A stretch of 64,000 bases of DNA from Dyella_A ginsengisoli (GTDB lineage: Bacteria > Pseudomonadota > Gammaproteobacteria > Xanthomonadales > Rhodanobacteraceae). Below, piece by piece: positions 27,980-37,421 of this stretch. Location of the stretch: NCBI RefSeq assembly GCF_044904665.1, contig NZ_JADIKM010000003.1, positions 496,001-560,000 on the forward strand. Reading direction: 5' to 3'. The translations under genes and the position numbers were made by a program. The stretch's first letter is position 1. Each line of letters starts with the position of its first letter. A model generated the notes under the pieces. The model was given only the letters and a program-made list of their open reading frames with translations. It searched no databases and had not been told where the DNA came from.

Positions 27980-28663
27980 ATGCTGCGACAGCTGCCGCGC
28001 TGGGCCTGGATTGGCGGTGGCCTGCTGGCGCTGGTGGCCGGCTGCATCAATGCGGTCGGCTACCTGTGCTTTCGGCACCAGCCCATCACCCATCTCACCG
28101 GCACCAGCACCGAGCTGGGCCTGGCACTGGCGCGGCTGGACGCGGGCGGCATCGCGCACTGGGGTCTGGCGATCCTTTCCTTCCTGGCCGGCGCGGTGAG
28201 CAGCGGCTTCATCGTGCAGCAGCGCACGCTGCAGCTGGGGCGGCGCTACGGCGTGGTGCTGATGCTGGAGTCGGTGCTGCTGTTTGCGGCGACGCCGCTG
28301 ATCGCGCATCAGCACGACCTGGGTATCTATCTCGCCTCCGCCGCCTGCGGTCTGCAGAACGCCATGGTCAGCACCTACAGCGGCGCCACGTTCCGTACCA
28401 CGCACCTGTCCGGCATCTTCACCGACCTTGGCATCTACCTCGGCCAGCGGCTGCGCGGGCTGGAGGTGGACATGCTGCGCATCCACGTCTGCGTGCTGGT
28501 GGCCAGCCACTTCATCGTCGGTGCGGTGCTCGGCACGCTGGGTTTCATGCGGATGGGCGTGCAGGTGCTGCTGGTGCCGGCCGTGCTCACCGGGCTGGTC
28601 GGACTGGGCTATACGGTGTATCGCCATCGCGCCATGCTGGCCGAGCAGCGGCTCAAGCCCTGA
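27980..28663 (+). CDS. DUF1275 (YoaK-type) membrane protein
   Basis: 227 residues with about six hydrophobic helices and the family signature GCINAVGYLCF near 20 and HLTGTSTELGLALARLD near 37, then AILSFLAGAVSSGFIV and ACGLQNAMVSTYSGATFRTTHLSGIFTDLGIYLGQRL. DUF1275 proteins are inner-membrane and of unknown function, sometimes proposed as transporters. It starts 8 nt after lolA, suggesting co-transcription, and converges on the GGDEF gene with an 11-nt overlap of the 3' ends. Confidence 0.9.
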   Translation: MLRQLPRWAWIGGGLLALVAGCINAVGYLCFRHQPITHLTGTSTELGLALARLDAGGIAHWGLAILSFLAGAVSSGFIVQQRTLQLGRRYGVVLMLESVLLFAATPLIAHQHDLGIYLASAACGLQNAMVSTYSGATFRTTHLSGIFTDLGIYLGQRLRGLEVDMLRIHVCVLVASHFIVGAVLGTLGFMRMGVQVLLVPAVLTGLVGLGYTVYRHRAMLAEQRLKP

Positions 28664-31600
28664 CGCTCGCCTCGTCCGCCGCCAGCACCACGCGGTCGCG
28701 GCCGCAGCGCTTGGCTTCGTAGAGCGCCGCGTCGGCGCGACTGAGCCACTGCTCGACGGACTCGCCGCGCCGGATCGCCGCCACGCCGATGCTGGTGGTC
28801 ACGCGGATGGCATGGTCGTCGTAGTGCACCGTGCTGGCAGCCAGCGCGTCGCGGATGCGTTCGGCAGCACGCATGGCCCTTGCGGCGTCGCAGTCGGGCA
28901 TGCAGATCACCAGCTCCTCGCCCCCGTAGCGGCCCACCAGGTCGTTGGGCGCGCACTGCCCCACGATGATGTCGGTGACCGCGCGGATCACCGCATCGCC
29001 GGCAAGGTGGCCGTGGCCGTCGTTGATCTGCTTGAAGCGGTCCAGGTCGAGCACGGCGAGGCAGGCGTCGCCGTCGCCGGCCAGTTCGCACACGCCCGCG
29101 GCCAGTTCCAGGAAGCGGCGCCGGTTGTAGACGCCGGTGAGCTCGTCGGTGCCGGCGAGCTGGTCGAGCCGGGCGTTGGCCTCCTGCAGGTCGCGCGTGC
29201 GCTCGTCGATCTGGCGCTGCAGCCGCTTGGCCTGCCGGCGCAGGTACAGCGTACGCAGGTGAATCACCGCCACCACCAGCAGCGCGCCCAGCAGCAGCAC
29301 CAGCAGGCGCAGCCACAGCGTCTCGTACCAGCGCGGCGCCACCACCACCGGATAGGTCGACTCCACCGTGACCGGCCGCATGCCGCGGGTGCTGGCGCGC
29401 AGGTGCAAGGTGTAATCGCCGTGTGGCAGGTTGGTGTAGACGGCGCTGGGCGGACTGCCGGCCGGCACGTCGGTCCAACCCTCGTCGAAGCCTTCCATGC
29501 GGTAGCTGTAGCGGGTTTCCAGCAGGGCGCGGTAGTCGAGCACGGCAAACCCCACCCGCAGGCTGCGGCTGTCGCCGTCCAGATGGATCGGCTGGCCCGT
29601 ATCAGGCAGCGCACCCGGCGCCATGCCGATGCCGCCGATGCGGGCGGCGGTGATGGAGGGTGCGGGCACCGGCTCGGCGGCGGCCGTCGCGTCGGGATCG
29701 CGCACGATGGTGAGGCCGCCCAGGCCGCCGAACATGATCGCGCCATCGGGCGCGCGCGCCGCGGCGATGTAGATGTAGCTCGGGATGTGCAATCCGTCGC
29801 GGGCGCCGAGGTTGTACACCTTGCCGCTGGCCCGATCGATCATCGACACGCCGTTGGACAGGCTCGCCCACACGTGTCCGTGCGCATCGGGCAGCACCGC
29901 GTTGACCTTGTCGCTGCTCAAGCCCTCGCGCGTGCCCAGCACGCGGAAGCGCGGCGCACCGTCGATCCGGCTGCTGGCCAGGTGTGCGACGCCGCCGAAA
30001 GTGGCGACCCACAGCCCGCCATCGGGATCGGTGGCGATGGAGCCGATGTAATCCTGCGGCAGGCTGCCGGTGCTGCCGTCGCGCTCGCTGAGGTTGCGGA
30101 AGCCGCGATTGGCGTCGGCGCGATCGGCCACGCTGATGCCGCCGGTGGTGCCGTACCAGATGCGGCCGTCGACGCGCGCGATCTCGCGCACCGTGTCGCT
30201 GGCCAGTGAACCTTGGTCCGACGCATCGTGGCGAAAGTGTTCCAGTGCCCCGGTGGCCGGGGTGTAGCGGTACACGCCCACGTAGGTGCCCAGCAGCAGG
30301 CTGCCGTCGACCTGGCGCATGCTCAGCACCGGCTGGGAGGCCAGGCGCGGCTCCACGTTGCTGGTGATCGCCAGCGTGTCCGGCGCGATGCGGGCCAGCC
30401 CCTGGGTGCCGACCCAGATCGTGCCGTCGGGCATCTCGGCGAAGGCCTGCACGTCTCGGTGCCGCTGCTGACCGTCCAGTTGCAGGTGGCGGATCGTGCC
30501 CGCGCCCTGGTCGATCAGGTCGATCTGCCCGTTCCCCAGCCCAAGCCAGATGCGCTGGCGGCTGTCGACCAGGATCGCATGCACGTTGGCGTCGGCCAGG
30601 CCGCGCGCATCCAGCGGCGAGGGCAGCAGCGTGCAGACCATGCGGGCGCGGGTGTTGGTGTGCGCCACACCAAGGTCGGTGGCGACCCAGAGATTGCCGG
30701 CCGCGTCATGCAGCAGGCCGCGGATGGAATCGCCGGGCAGCGAGGAGGGCTGCGCGGCATCGTGCGCGATGTGCCGCACGGCGGGATCGCCGGCGCGATA
30801 GCTCAGCACCCCGCTGCCGTCGGTGCCGATCCACTCGGTGCCATCGCCGGATTCGGCAAAGGCCCGCACCGTGGCGAAGTTGCCCTGCGCCGGCGTCGGG
30901 CTGAAGCCCGGCACCGCGTGCCAGCGGCCGTTGGTGTCGCGGTAGGCCGCGCCGGCCTGGCCGCTGCCGACCCAGAGCCGGCCGCCAGCGTCCTCGTGCA
31001 AGGCCCAGGCCTGGTTGCGCAGCACGGTGGCCGCAGCGGCGTCATCCGTCGCAGGCGTCGGGCGGACGAAATCCTGCGCGCCGCGTCGGCGCATGAACAG
31101 GCCGCGGTCATTGCCCAGCCAAAGGTCTCCGTGGCGGTCCTGCAGCACGCTGAAGTTGCGGGGCGCCGTGGCATCGCCGGTGTCGACGTGGGTGATCGTG
31201 TCGTGGGTGAGGTCGAGATGGTCCAGCCCCCGGTCGGTGGCGATCCACGCGCCGGTCGAGCCGTCCGCGGCAAGGCTGTAGATCTTGCGGTCGCTGGTGC
31301 CGCCGACGCCGGTCGGGTAGGTGCGAAGGCGGTTGCCCACAGGGTCGAAGCGCGCCAGCCCGCCCGCGTTGGTGCCCACCAGCACGCCGCCGTCGGGCAG
31401 GGCGAGCAGGCTGCGCACGTAGGCGTCGGGCAGGTCGGTGCCCTTGCCCTGCGCGTCATACATCTGCAGGCGGAAGCCGTCGTAGCGCACCAGCCCGCCC
31501 ATGGTGCCGATCCACACCAGGCCGCGGCGGTCCTGCACCACGGCGGTGGTGACGGAGTGGGGCAGGCCGTCGGCGGTGCCCACGCGCTCGAACCACGGCG

Positions 31601-31721
31601 TGAGGAACGGCGCCCACGGATCGGCCCCGGTCCACGCCCGCGCTGCCGGCACCGCCAGCAGGCAGGCCAGCAGCATCAAGAGCAATCCCCCACCCGGGAT
31701 GCGGCGACTCCAGCGCCTCAT
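28653..31721 (-). CDS. Two-component-type beta-propeller sensor with GGDEF output
   Basis: 1022 residues. A signal peptide (about 1-30, MRRWSRRIPGGGLLLMLLACLLAVPAARA) leads into a periplasmic seven-bladed propeller pair of Reg_prop repeats (many W-x-(G/A)-T-x-x-G-(L/V) units, about 40-690), a Y_Y_Y domain (about 700-790), one membrane helix (about 803-823), a short coiled-coil and a GGDEF domain with TDELTGVYNRRRF near 850 and an intact active site GGEEL near 931. It should make cyclic di-GMP in response to a periplasmic ligand, probably a carbohydrate. No EAL domain. A perfect CRP/Clp-like site lies 122 nt upstream. It splits the common lolA-rarA neighbourhood. Confidence 0.93.
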   Translation of the reverse strand: MRRWSRRIPGGGLLLMLLACLLAVPAARAWTGADPWAPFLTPWFERVGTADGLPHSVTTAVVQDRRGLVWIGTMGGLVRYDGFRLQMYDAQGKGTDLPDAYVRSLLALPDGGVLVGTNAGGLARFDPVGNRLRTYPTGVGGTSDRKIYSLAADGSTGAWIATDRGLDHLDLTHDTITHVDTGDATAPRNFSVLQDRHGDLWLGNDRGLFMRRRGAQDFVRPTPATDDAAAATVLRNQAWALHEDAGGRLWVGSGQAGAAYRDTNGRWHAVPGFSPTPAQGNFATVRAFAESGDGTEWIGTDGSGVLSYRAGDPAVRHIAHDAAQPSSLPGDSIRGLLHDAAGNLWVATDLGVAHTNTRARMVCTLLPSPLDARGLADANVHAILVDSRQRIWLGLGNGQIDLIDQGAGTIRHLQLDGQQRHRDVQAFAEMPDGTIWVGTQGLARIAPDTLAITSNVEPRLASQPVLSMRQVDGSLLLGTYVGVYRYTPATGALEHFRHDASDQGSLASDTVREIARVDGRIWYGTTGGISVADRADANRGFRNLSERDGSTGSLPQDYIGSIATDPDGGLWVATFGGVAHLASSRIDGAPRFRVLGTREGLSSDKVNAVLPDAHGHVWASLSNGVSMIDRASGKVYNLGARDGLHIPSYIYIAAARAPDGAIMFGGLGGLTIVRDPDATAAAEPVPAPSITAARIGGIGMAPGALPDTGQPIHLDGDSRSLRVGFAVLDYRALLETRYSYRMEGFDEGWTDVPAGSPPSAVYTNLPHGDYTLHLRASTRGMRPVTVESTYPVVVAPRWYETLWLRLLVLLLGALLVVAVIHLRTLYLRRQAKRLQRQIDERTRDLQEANARLDQLAGTDELTGVYNRRRFLELAAGVCELAGDGDACLAVLDLDRFKQINDGHGHLAGDAVIRAVTDIIVGQCAPNDLVGRYGGEELVICMPDCDAARAMRAAERIRDALAASTVHYDDHAIRVTTSIGVAAIRRGESVEQWLSRADAALYEAKRCGRDRVVLAADEASVRA

Positions 31722-31842
31722 GCAGCGATCACGCGTTTGCTCCGGAACGGGAAGCGACGCCGGTGCCAAGCGGTGGATCCGATCGGTAGCGGGGTCGATC
31801 CAGGCATCGGCAGCGTCCACTCCAGGCGGACCGGATTCGGAA

Positions 31843-31858
31843 TGTGATGTGGCTCACA
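31843..31858. promoter_or_regulatory. CRP/Clp-type binding site
   Basis: TGTGA-TGTGGC-TCACA is a perfect match to the half-sites of the CRP consensus (TGTGA-N6-TCACA), which is also recognised by xanthomonad Clp. The flanks extend the symmetry (A-ATGTGA/TCACAT). It lies 122 nt upstream of the propeller-GGDEF start and 91 nt upstream of rarA, between the divergent genes. Which gene it controls is inference. Confidence 0.68.
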
Positions 31859-31948
31859 TGATAGCGGCTGGAAGGCCGGTTGTAGGGTAGGTCGGCCGTG
31901 CTGCGTTATCGAGACAGGCCGGCATCGGCCATCGCTTATCATGGTCCG

Positions 31949-33286
31949 ATGGCACGTTCCCCCCTGACCCCCGACGGCGGTCTGTTCAGCGACTCCGACA
32001 CGCTCAAGCCCCTGGCCGAGCGCATGCGCCCGCGCAGCCTCGAAGAGATCGTGGGCCAGCAACGCATCGTCGGCCCGGACAAGGCGCTGCGCCGCGCGCT
32101 GGAGGCCGGCAAGATCCACTCGATGGTGCTGTGGGGGCCGCCCGGCTGCGGCAAGACCACGCTGGCCCTGCTGGTGGCGCGCTACGCCGAGGCCGAGTTC
32201 AAAGCGATCTCGGCGGTGCTGTCCGGCCTGCCCGACGTGCGCAAGGCGCTGGCCGAGGCCGAGGCCAACTTCGCCCAGGGCCGGCGCACCGTGCTGTTCG
32301 TGGACGAGGTGCACCGCTTCAACAAGGCCCAGCAGGACGCTTTCCTGCCGCACATCGAGCGCGGGGTGATCATTTTCATCGGCGCCACCACCGAGAACCC
32401 TTCGTTCGAGTTGAACTCCGCGCTGCTGTCGCGCTGCCGCGTGCACGTGCTGGAGTCGCTGTCGATCGAGGACATCGTGCAGGCGCTGCGCCGCGCGCTG
32501 GCCGACAGCGAACGCGGCCTGGGCGAGCTGCAGCTGGAAGTGCCCGACGCTTCGCTGCGCATGATCGCCCAGGCCGCCGACGGCGACGTGCGCCGCGCGC
32601 TCACCCTGCTGGAAATCGCCGCCGAGCTGGCCGACGGCGGCAGCATCGGCGAGGCCACGCTGGAACAGGTGCTGGCCGACCGCACCCGCCGCTTCGACAA
32701 GAACGGCGAGCAGTTCTACGACCAGATCTCGGCACTGCACAAGTCGGTGCGCTCGTCCGATCCCGACGCGGCCGTGTACTGGCTCACCCGCATGCTCGAC
32801 GGCGGCGTGGACCCGCTCTACCTCGCCCGGCGCATGACGCGCATGGCGGTGGAGGACATCGGCCTGGCCGAGCCGCGCGCCTGGCGCATGGCGCTGGACG
32901 CGTGGGACACCTACGAGCGCCTGGGCAGCCCCGAGGGCGAGCTGGGCCTGGCGCAACTGGCGATCTGGCTGGCGATCGCGCCCAAGAGCAACGCCGCCTA
33001 CATGGCCTACAACAAGGCGCGCGCCGCCGTGCGCGAAGGCGGCACGCTGGACGTGCCGATGCACCTGCGCAACGCGCCGACCAAGCTGATGAAGGGCCTC
33101 GGCTACGGCAAGAACTACCAGTACGACCACGACGCCGAAGGCGGGGTGGCACTGGACCAGCAGTGCCTGCCGGACGAACTGGACGGCACCGTGTTCTACG
33201 AGCCGGTCGAGCGCGGCCTGGAAGTGAAGCTGCGCGAAAAACTGCTGGCCCTGCGCGACGCCCGCCGCAAGGCGCGCAACCAGTAA
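31949..33286 (+). CDS. rarA: Replication-associated recombination protein A (AAA+ ATPase)
   Basis: 445 residues. RarA (MgsA) is a clamp-loader-like AAA+ ATPase acting at stalled or gapped replication forks with SSB. Walker A GPPGCGKTT at 63-71, Walker B VLFVDEVHRFNK near 117, sensor 1 FIGATTENPSFELNSALLSRC, and the C-terminal tetramerisation domain (VPMHLRNAPTKLMKGLGYGKNYQYDHD). The ATG at 31949 is preferred to the frame opening at 31898 because the conserved N-terminus starts with LAERMRP near 22. Intergenic space with serS is 248 nt and shows no gene. Confidence 0.97.
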   Translation: MARSPLTPDGGLFSDSDTLKPLAERMRPRSLEEIVGQQRIVGPDKALRRALEAGKIHSMVLWGPPGCGKTTLALLVARYAEAEFKAISAVLSGLPDVRKALAEAEANFAQGRRTVLFVDEVHRFNKAQQDAFLPHIERGVIIFIGATTENPSFELNSALLSRCRVHVLESLSIEDIVQALRRALADSERGLGELQLEVPDASLRMIAQAADGDVRRALTLLEIAAELADGGSIGEATLEQVLADRTRRFDKNGEQFYDQISALHKSVRSSDPDAAVYWLTRMLDGGVDPLYLARRMTRMAVEDIGLAEPRAWRMALDAWDTYERLGSPEGELGLAQLAIWLAIAPKSNAAYMAYNKARAAVREGGTLDVPMHLRNAPTKLMKGLGYGKNYQYDHDAEGGVALDQQCLPDELDGTVFYEPVERGLEVKLREKLLALRDARRKARNQ

Positions 33287-33471
33287 GAGCCCGCGCGCGG
33301 CGATGCTCTTGGCTCTTGATGTGGATCCAGCGCGAAAGACATCGCGCGCGAGCGGCCTTCTGCGCATCCACCAGTACCTTATCGGACGGACAAGCCCCGC
33401 GTCGATCGACCAATAACCCCGCACAGCGCCCGGCTGTCGGCTCGTGGCTACCGTCGACCACGCGTCGCGCA

Positions 33472-33501
33472 TTGCGGCTGTTGCACCGCGGCAGCGATAA
33501 T
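33472..33501 (+). promoter_or_regulatory. Possible sigma-70 promoter for serS
   Basis: TTGCGG (33472-33477) and GATAAT (33496-33501) are separated by 18 nt and would start transcription about 25 nt before the serS ATG. The -10 is good and the -35 weak. Confidence 0.38.
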
Positions 33502-33534
33502 CCAGCGTTTCCGCCGACACCCGGACTCCACGCC

Positions 33535-34815
33535 ATGCTCGATCCCGCTCTGCTGCGCTCGCGTCTCGCCGAGACGGCCGCACGCCTCATGGAAACCCGC
33601 GGCTACGCACTGGACGTGTCCGCCGTGGAGGCGCTGGAGAACGAGCGCAAGCACCTCGCCACCGAGACGCAGGAGCTGCAGAACCTGCGCAACACCCGCT
33701 CCAAGGCGATCGGCCAGGCCAAGGCCAAGGGCGAAGATGTGGCGCCGCTGATGGCCGAGGTCACCGGCATCGGCGACAAGCTCAAGGCCAACGAAACCGC
33801 GCTGGCCGAGGTGCAGGCCAAGCTCGCCGACATCGCTCTGGGCATCCCCAACATCCCGCATGAGTCCGTGCCGCCGGGCAAGGACGAGCATGACAACAAG
33901 GAGATCCTGCGCTGGGGCACCCCGCGCAGTTTCGATTTCGCCATCAAGGATCACGTCGACCTCGGCGCCCGCCACGGCTGGCTCGATGCCGACGCCGGCG
34001 CCAAGCTCTCCGGCGCGCGCTTCACCGTGCTGCGCGGCCAGCTGGCGCACCTGCACCGCGCGCTCGCCCAGTTCATGCTCGACCTGCAGACCGGCGAGCA
34101 CGGCTACCTGGAGTGCAACGTGCCGCTGATCGTCAACGCGGACAGCATGCAGGGCACCGGCCAGCTGCCCAAGTTCGAGGAGGATCTGTTCTCCACGAAC
34201 GTGGCAGAAGCCAAGCGCTACCTCATTCCCACCGCCGAAGTGGCGCTCACCAATCTGGTGCGCGAGTCCATCGTCGAGGCGGCCGAGCTGCCGATGCGCC
34301 TGACCGCGCACTCCATGTGCTTCCGCGCCGAGGCCGGCAGCTACGGCCGCGACACCCGCGGCATGATCCGCCAGCACCAGTTCGAGAAAGTGGAGATGGT
34401 GCAGCTGGCTACGCCGGAGCAGTCGTTCGACCAGCTCGAGGAAATGGTCGGCCACGCCGAAGCCGTGCTGCAGAAGCTGGGCCTGCCGTACCGCAAGGTG
34501 CTGCTGTGCACCGGCGACATGGGCTTCTCGGCGGTGAAAACCTACGACCTGGAAGTGTGGCTGCCCAGCCAGAGCACCTATCGCGAAATTTCCAGCTGCT
34601 CCAACTGCGGCGACTTCCAGGCGCGCCGCATGCAGGCGCGCTGGCGCAACCCGGCCACCGGCAAGCCCGAGCTTCTGCACACCCTCAACGGGTCCGGCCT
34701 GGCGGTGGGCCGCACGCTGGTCGCGGTGATGGAGAACTACCAGAACGCCGACGGCTCGATCACAGTGCCCGAAGCGCTGCGCCCGTACCTGCGCGGCGTG
34801 GACACGCTGGCGTGA
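33535..34815 (+). CDS. serS: Seryl-tRNA synthetase
   Basis: 426 residues. Class II synthetase charging tRNA-Ser (and tRNA-Sec). The N-terminal antiparallel coiled-coil arm (about 30-105, ERKHLATETQELQNLRNTRSKAIGQAKAKGED) binds the long variable arm of tRNA-Ser; the catalytic core has TGQLPKFEEDLF, LIPTAEVALTN, motif 2 MCFRAEAGSYGRDTRGMIRQHQFEKVEMV and motif 3 LNGSGLAVGRTLVAVMENYQ. It is tightly followed by a small membrane protein, and a tRNA-Ser gene lies 434 nt downstream. Confidence 0.98.
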   Translation: MLDPALLRSRLAETAARLMETRGYALDVSAVEALENERKHLATETQELQNLRNTRSKAIGQAKAKGEDVAPLMAEVTGIGDKLKANETALAEVQAKLADIALGIPNIPHESVPPGKDEHDNKEILRWGTPRSFDFAIKDHVDLGARHGWLDADAGAKLSGARFTVLRGQLAHLHRALAQFMLDLQTGEHGYLECNVPLIVNADSMQGTGQLPKFEEDLFSTNVAEAKRYLIPTAEVALTNLVRESIVEAAELPMRLTAHSMCFRAEAGSYGRDTRGMIRQHQFEKVEMVQLATPEQSFDQLEEMVGHAEAVLQKLGLPYRKVLLCTGDMGFSAVKTYDLEVWLPSQSTYREISSCSNCGDFQARRMQARWRNPATGKPELLHTLNGSGLAVGRTLVAVMENYQNADGSITVPEALRPYLRGVDTLA

Positions 34816-35189
34816 GTGCGTCCACGCGCCGTTCCTGGGACAAGGTGGAGCTGTTCGCCACGGTCAGCCTGCTGGTGGTGCTCGCCACCGTGTTGATCAC
34901 CCGGCTCAGCTTCGCCGAGGTGTGGAAGCTGCCGACGGTGGACCTGGTGCTCACCTGGATGGCATTGGGGCTCACCGCGCTGGCGCTGTGGCTCGGCCGT
35001 CGCCGCCGCTGGCTGCGCATCGGGGCCGTCGTCTTTGGCGGCGCCACGCAACTGGTGCCAATGGTAGTGCGCCAGCCTGTGCTGATCTTCCCGCTGCTCG
35101 GCGCCATCGTGCCGGTGATCATCCTGGCCGTTTCACTCGCCATGCTCTCGCGCAAGCGCCCCGAGGCCAGAACCGCTTCGCGATCCTGA
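34812..35189 (+). CDS. Small membrane protein of unknown function
   Basis: 125 residues with about four hydrophobic helices (about 13-31, 45-60, 68-83, 88-112) and basic ends. I do not recognise a family. The start is GTG at 34812, which overlaps the serS stop as GTGA, so it is very likely translated by coupling to serS. The tRNA-Ser gene begins 60 nt after its stop. Confidence 0.75.
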   Translation: MSASTRRSWDKVELFATVSLLVVLATVLITRLSFAEVWKLPTVDLVLTWMALGLTALALWLGRRRRWLRIGAVVFGGATQLVPMVVRQPVLIFPLLGAIVPVIILAVSLAMLSRKRPEARTASRS

Positions 35190-35248
35190 TATCATCGGCC
35201 CCCGCAATACTGGCACGCAACGCGCGGCCGCCGGCTGGGCAGTCAAAC

Positions 35249-35338
35249 GGAGAGATGGCCGAGTGGTTTAAGGCAGCAGTCTTGAAAACTGCCGTAGGTG
35301 AAAGCCTACCGTGGGTTCGAATCCCACTCTCTCCGCCA
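35249..35338 (+). tRNA. tRNA-Ser (anticodon UGA)
   Basis: 90 nt including an encoded CCA. Acceptor arm GGAGAGA pairs with TCTCTCC, discriminator G, anticodon stem GCAGT/ACTGC around the loop CTTGAAA (anticodon TGA), long variable arm typical of tRNA-Ser (GTAGG...CCTAC), and T-loop TTCGAAT. It reads UCA and, by wobble, other UCN codons. Confidence 0.97.
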
Positions 35339-35506
35339 AATCAGGTGACCGTCTCCGAAAGAGCATGCGACCTGGTGTGGCTCATTAAGACTTTTTCCTA
35401 TCCAGACCACTCGTTTGTGTCGCCCAGAACCTCTTCCGGTCCCGTCGCGCACAGGTAGACTGTGGCGGCACGTCGCACCTGCCGTGGGTGCGGGTTAGGG
35501 GGAACG

Positions 35507-35908
35507 ATGAGCGGCGCCCAGGTGGTTTTGATCGTCGATGACGATCCTGCCGTGTTGGAGACCATGCGCATCCTGCTGGAAGGCAAGGGTGACTTCGAGG
35601 TTTTCTGCGCGCTGGGCTCGCACGGTGCGCGGCATCTGATGGACCGCATCGAGCGGCTGGACGTGCTGATTGCCGACGTGATCCTGGCCGGCGAGGCGAC
35701 CGGCATCGACATGTGTCACGAGGCGGTGTCGCGCCATCCGCATGTGGCGCTGGTGGTGATCTCGGCCGACCCTCGCGCGGATGCGGCGATGATCCCGGAA
35801 GACAGCGTGTACCTGCGCAAGCCGTTCGGCGGCTACGAGCTGATGACCGCCATCGACGAGGCCGGGCATCGGGCACAGACGCGTCGGACCGACGTGACGA
35901 CGCGCTGA
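35507..35908 (+). CDS. Stand-alone receiver-domain response regulator
   Basis: 133 residues, a single CheY-like receiver with no output domain. Acidic pocket DDD at 11-13, phosphoacceptor Asp57 (LIADVIL), Ser86 (VVISAD) and Lys105 (YLRKPF) are in place. AGGGGGA lies 4 nt before the ATG. No kinase is adjacent; the nearest is the orphan GAF kinase 17 kb away, and a pairing would be speculative. The AGHRAQTRR tail is short. Confidence 0.9.
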   Translation: MSGAQVVLIVDDDPAVLETMRILLEGKGDFEVFCALGSHGARHLMDRIERLDVLIADVILAGEATGIDMCHEAVSRHPHVALVVISADPRADAAMIPEDSVYLRKPFGGYELMTAIDEAGHRAQTRRTDVTTR

Positions 35909-35994
35909 GGCCGTCCCCGCGGCGTTCGCCGCGCATCTGACAGCTCCGCTTCAACGTACCCTGTGCTTCCGACCGCACTGGATTTGCCTCTTCC

Positions 35995-37407
35995 ATGTCT
36001 CTCGCCATCGTCTGGCTGCGCCGCGATCTGCGCCTGGCCGACAATCCCGCCCTGCATGCGGCCTGCGCCGCCCACGAACGCGTGCTGCCGGTCTACATCC
36101 ATGCGCCGCAGGAGGAGGGCGAGTGGGCCCCCGGCGCCGCCAGCCGCTGGTGGCTGCATCACTCGCTTGCGGCGCTGGAAAGCTCGCTGCACGGCCATCA
36201 CTCCACGCTGCATCTGCGCGCGGGCGACAGCCTGGGCGAGCTCGCCGCGCTGATCAGGGCGACCGGCGCCGCGGCGGTGTACTGGAACCGCCTGTACGAG
36301 CCGGCGGCGATCGCGCGCGATACGCGCATCAAGCAGGCGCTGCGCGAGCAGGGCGTGGCGGCCCACAGCTTCAACGCGGCGCTGTGGCGCGAGCCGTGGC
36401 AGATCGCCACCAAGACCGGCGACCCGTATCGCGTGTTCACGCCGTACTGGCGCAACCTGCGCACGCTGATCGACGAAGGCGAGCCGCTGCCGGTGCCGCA
36501 GCCGCTGCGTGGGGCGACGGCCGAAGGGGGCGTGTCGCTGGAATCACTGGAGCTGCTGCCGCGCATCCGCTGGGACGCCGGCATGGCCGCTGCGTGGACG
36601 CCCGGCGAACGCGGCGCGCAGGAACTACTGGAGCTGTTCGCCGACGACGCAGTGGCCGACTACGCCGAAGGCCGCGACATTCCCTCGCGCCACGGCACCT
36701 CGCGTTTGTCGCCGCACCTGCACTTCGGCGAGATCTCGCCGCGCCAGGCGCAGGCCGGCCTGCGCGCGCTGCTGGCAAAGCGTGGCGGCAAGCGGCCGGA
36801 CGTGGAGCCGTTCCTGCGCGAGCTGGGCTGGCGCGAGTTCGCCCATCACCTGATGTTCCATTTCCCCGAGACGCACACGGCCAACTTCAACCCGAAGTTC
36901 GACGGCTTTCCGTGGGCCGCGGACGACGAGGCGTTGATCGAGCGCTGGCAGCGCGGCCGCACCGGCATCCCGCTGGTCGACGCGGGCATGCGCGAGCTGT
37001 GGCACACCGGCTGGATGCACAACCGCGTGCGCATGGTGGTGGCCAGTTTCTTCACCAAGAACCTTCGCCAGCACTGGCACCACGGCGCACGCTGGTTCTG
37101 GGACACGCTGGTGGATGCCGACCTGCCGAACAACTCGCTGGGCTGGCAGTGGGTGGCCGGCTGCGGCGCCGATGCAGCGCCGTACTTCCGCGTGTTCAAC
37201 CCGGTCAGCCAGTCGCAGAAGTTCGATGCCAAGGGCGAGTACCTGGCGCGCTGGCTTCCCGAGCTGGCGAACGCCGTGCCGGCACTGCGGCACGAGCCGT
37301 GGAAGGATCCGTCGCTGCTACGCAAGTCTGGCTACCCGGCACCGATGGTGGACTTGGGCGAATCCCGCGCAGCGGCGCTGGAGGCGTTTCAGGCGGTGAA
37401 GAGCTAG
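35995..37407 (+). CDS. phrB: Deoxyribodipyrimidine photolyase
   Basis: 470 residues, normal for a class I CPD photolyase. It uses FADH- and an antenna pigment to split cyclobutane pyrimidine dimers with blue light. N-terminal antenna domain starts IVWLRRDLRLADNPALHAA; the FAD domain has RHGTSRLSPHLHFGEISPRQ (about 231), ELGWREFAHHLMFHFPE, and the C-terminal signature TGIPLVDAGMRELWHTGWMHNRVRM...DLPNNSLGWQWVAG with the electron-transfer Trp residues. Cryptochrome function cannot be excluded but this is the standard photolyase layout. Confidence 0.96.
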   Translation: MSLAIVWLRRDLRLADNPALHAACAAHERVLPVYIHAPQEEGEWAPGAASRWWLHHSLAALESSLHGHHSTLHLRAGDSLGELAALIRATGAAAVYWNRLYEPAAIARDTRIKQALREQGVAAHSFNAALWREPWQIATKTGDPYRVFTPYWRNLRTLIDEGEPLPVPQPLRGATAEGGVSLESLELLPRIRWDAGMAAAWTPGERGAQELLELFADDAVADYAEGRDIPSRHGTSRLSPHLHFGEISPRQAQAGLRALLAKRGGKRPDVEPFLRELGWREFAHHLMFHFPETHTANFNPKFDGFPWAADDEALIERWQRGRTGIPLVDAGMRELWHTGWMHNRVRMVVASFFTKNLRQHWHHGARWFWDTLVDADLPNNSLGWQWVAGCGADAAPYFRVFNPVSQSQKFDAKGEYLARWLPELANAVPALRHEPWKDPSLLRKSGYPAPMVDLGESRAAALEAFQAVKS

Positions 37408-37421
37408 CCCGAGGCTCTGCC

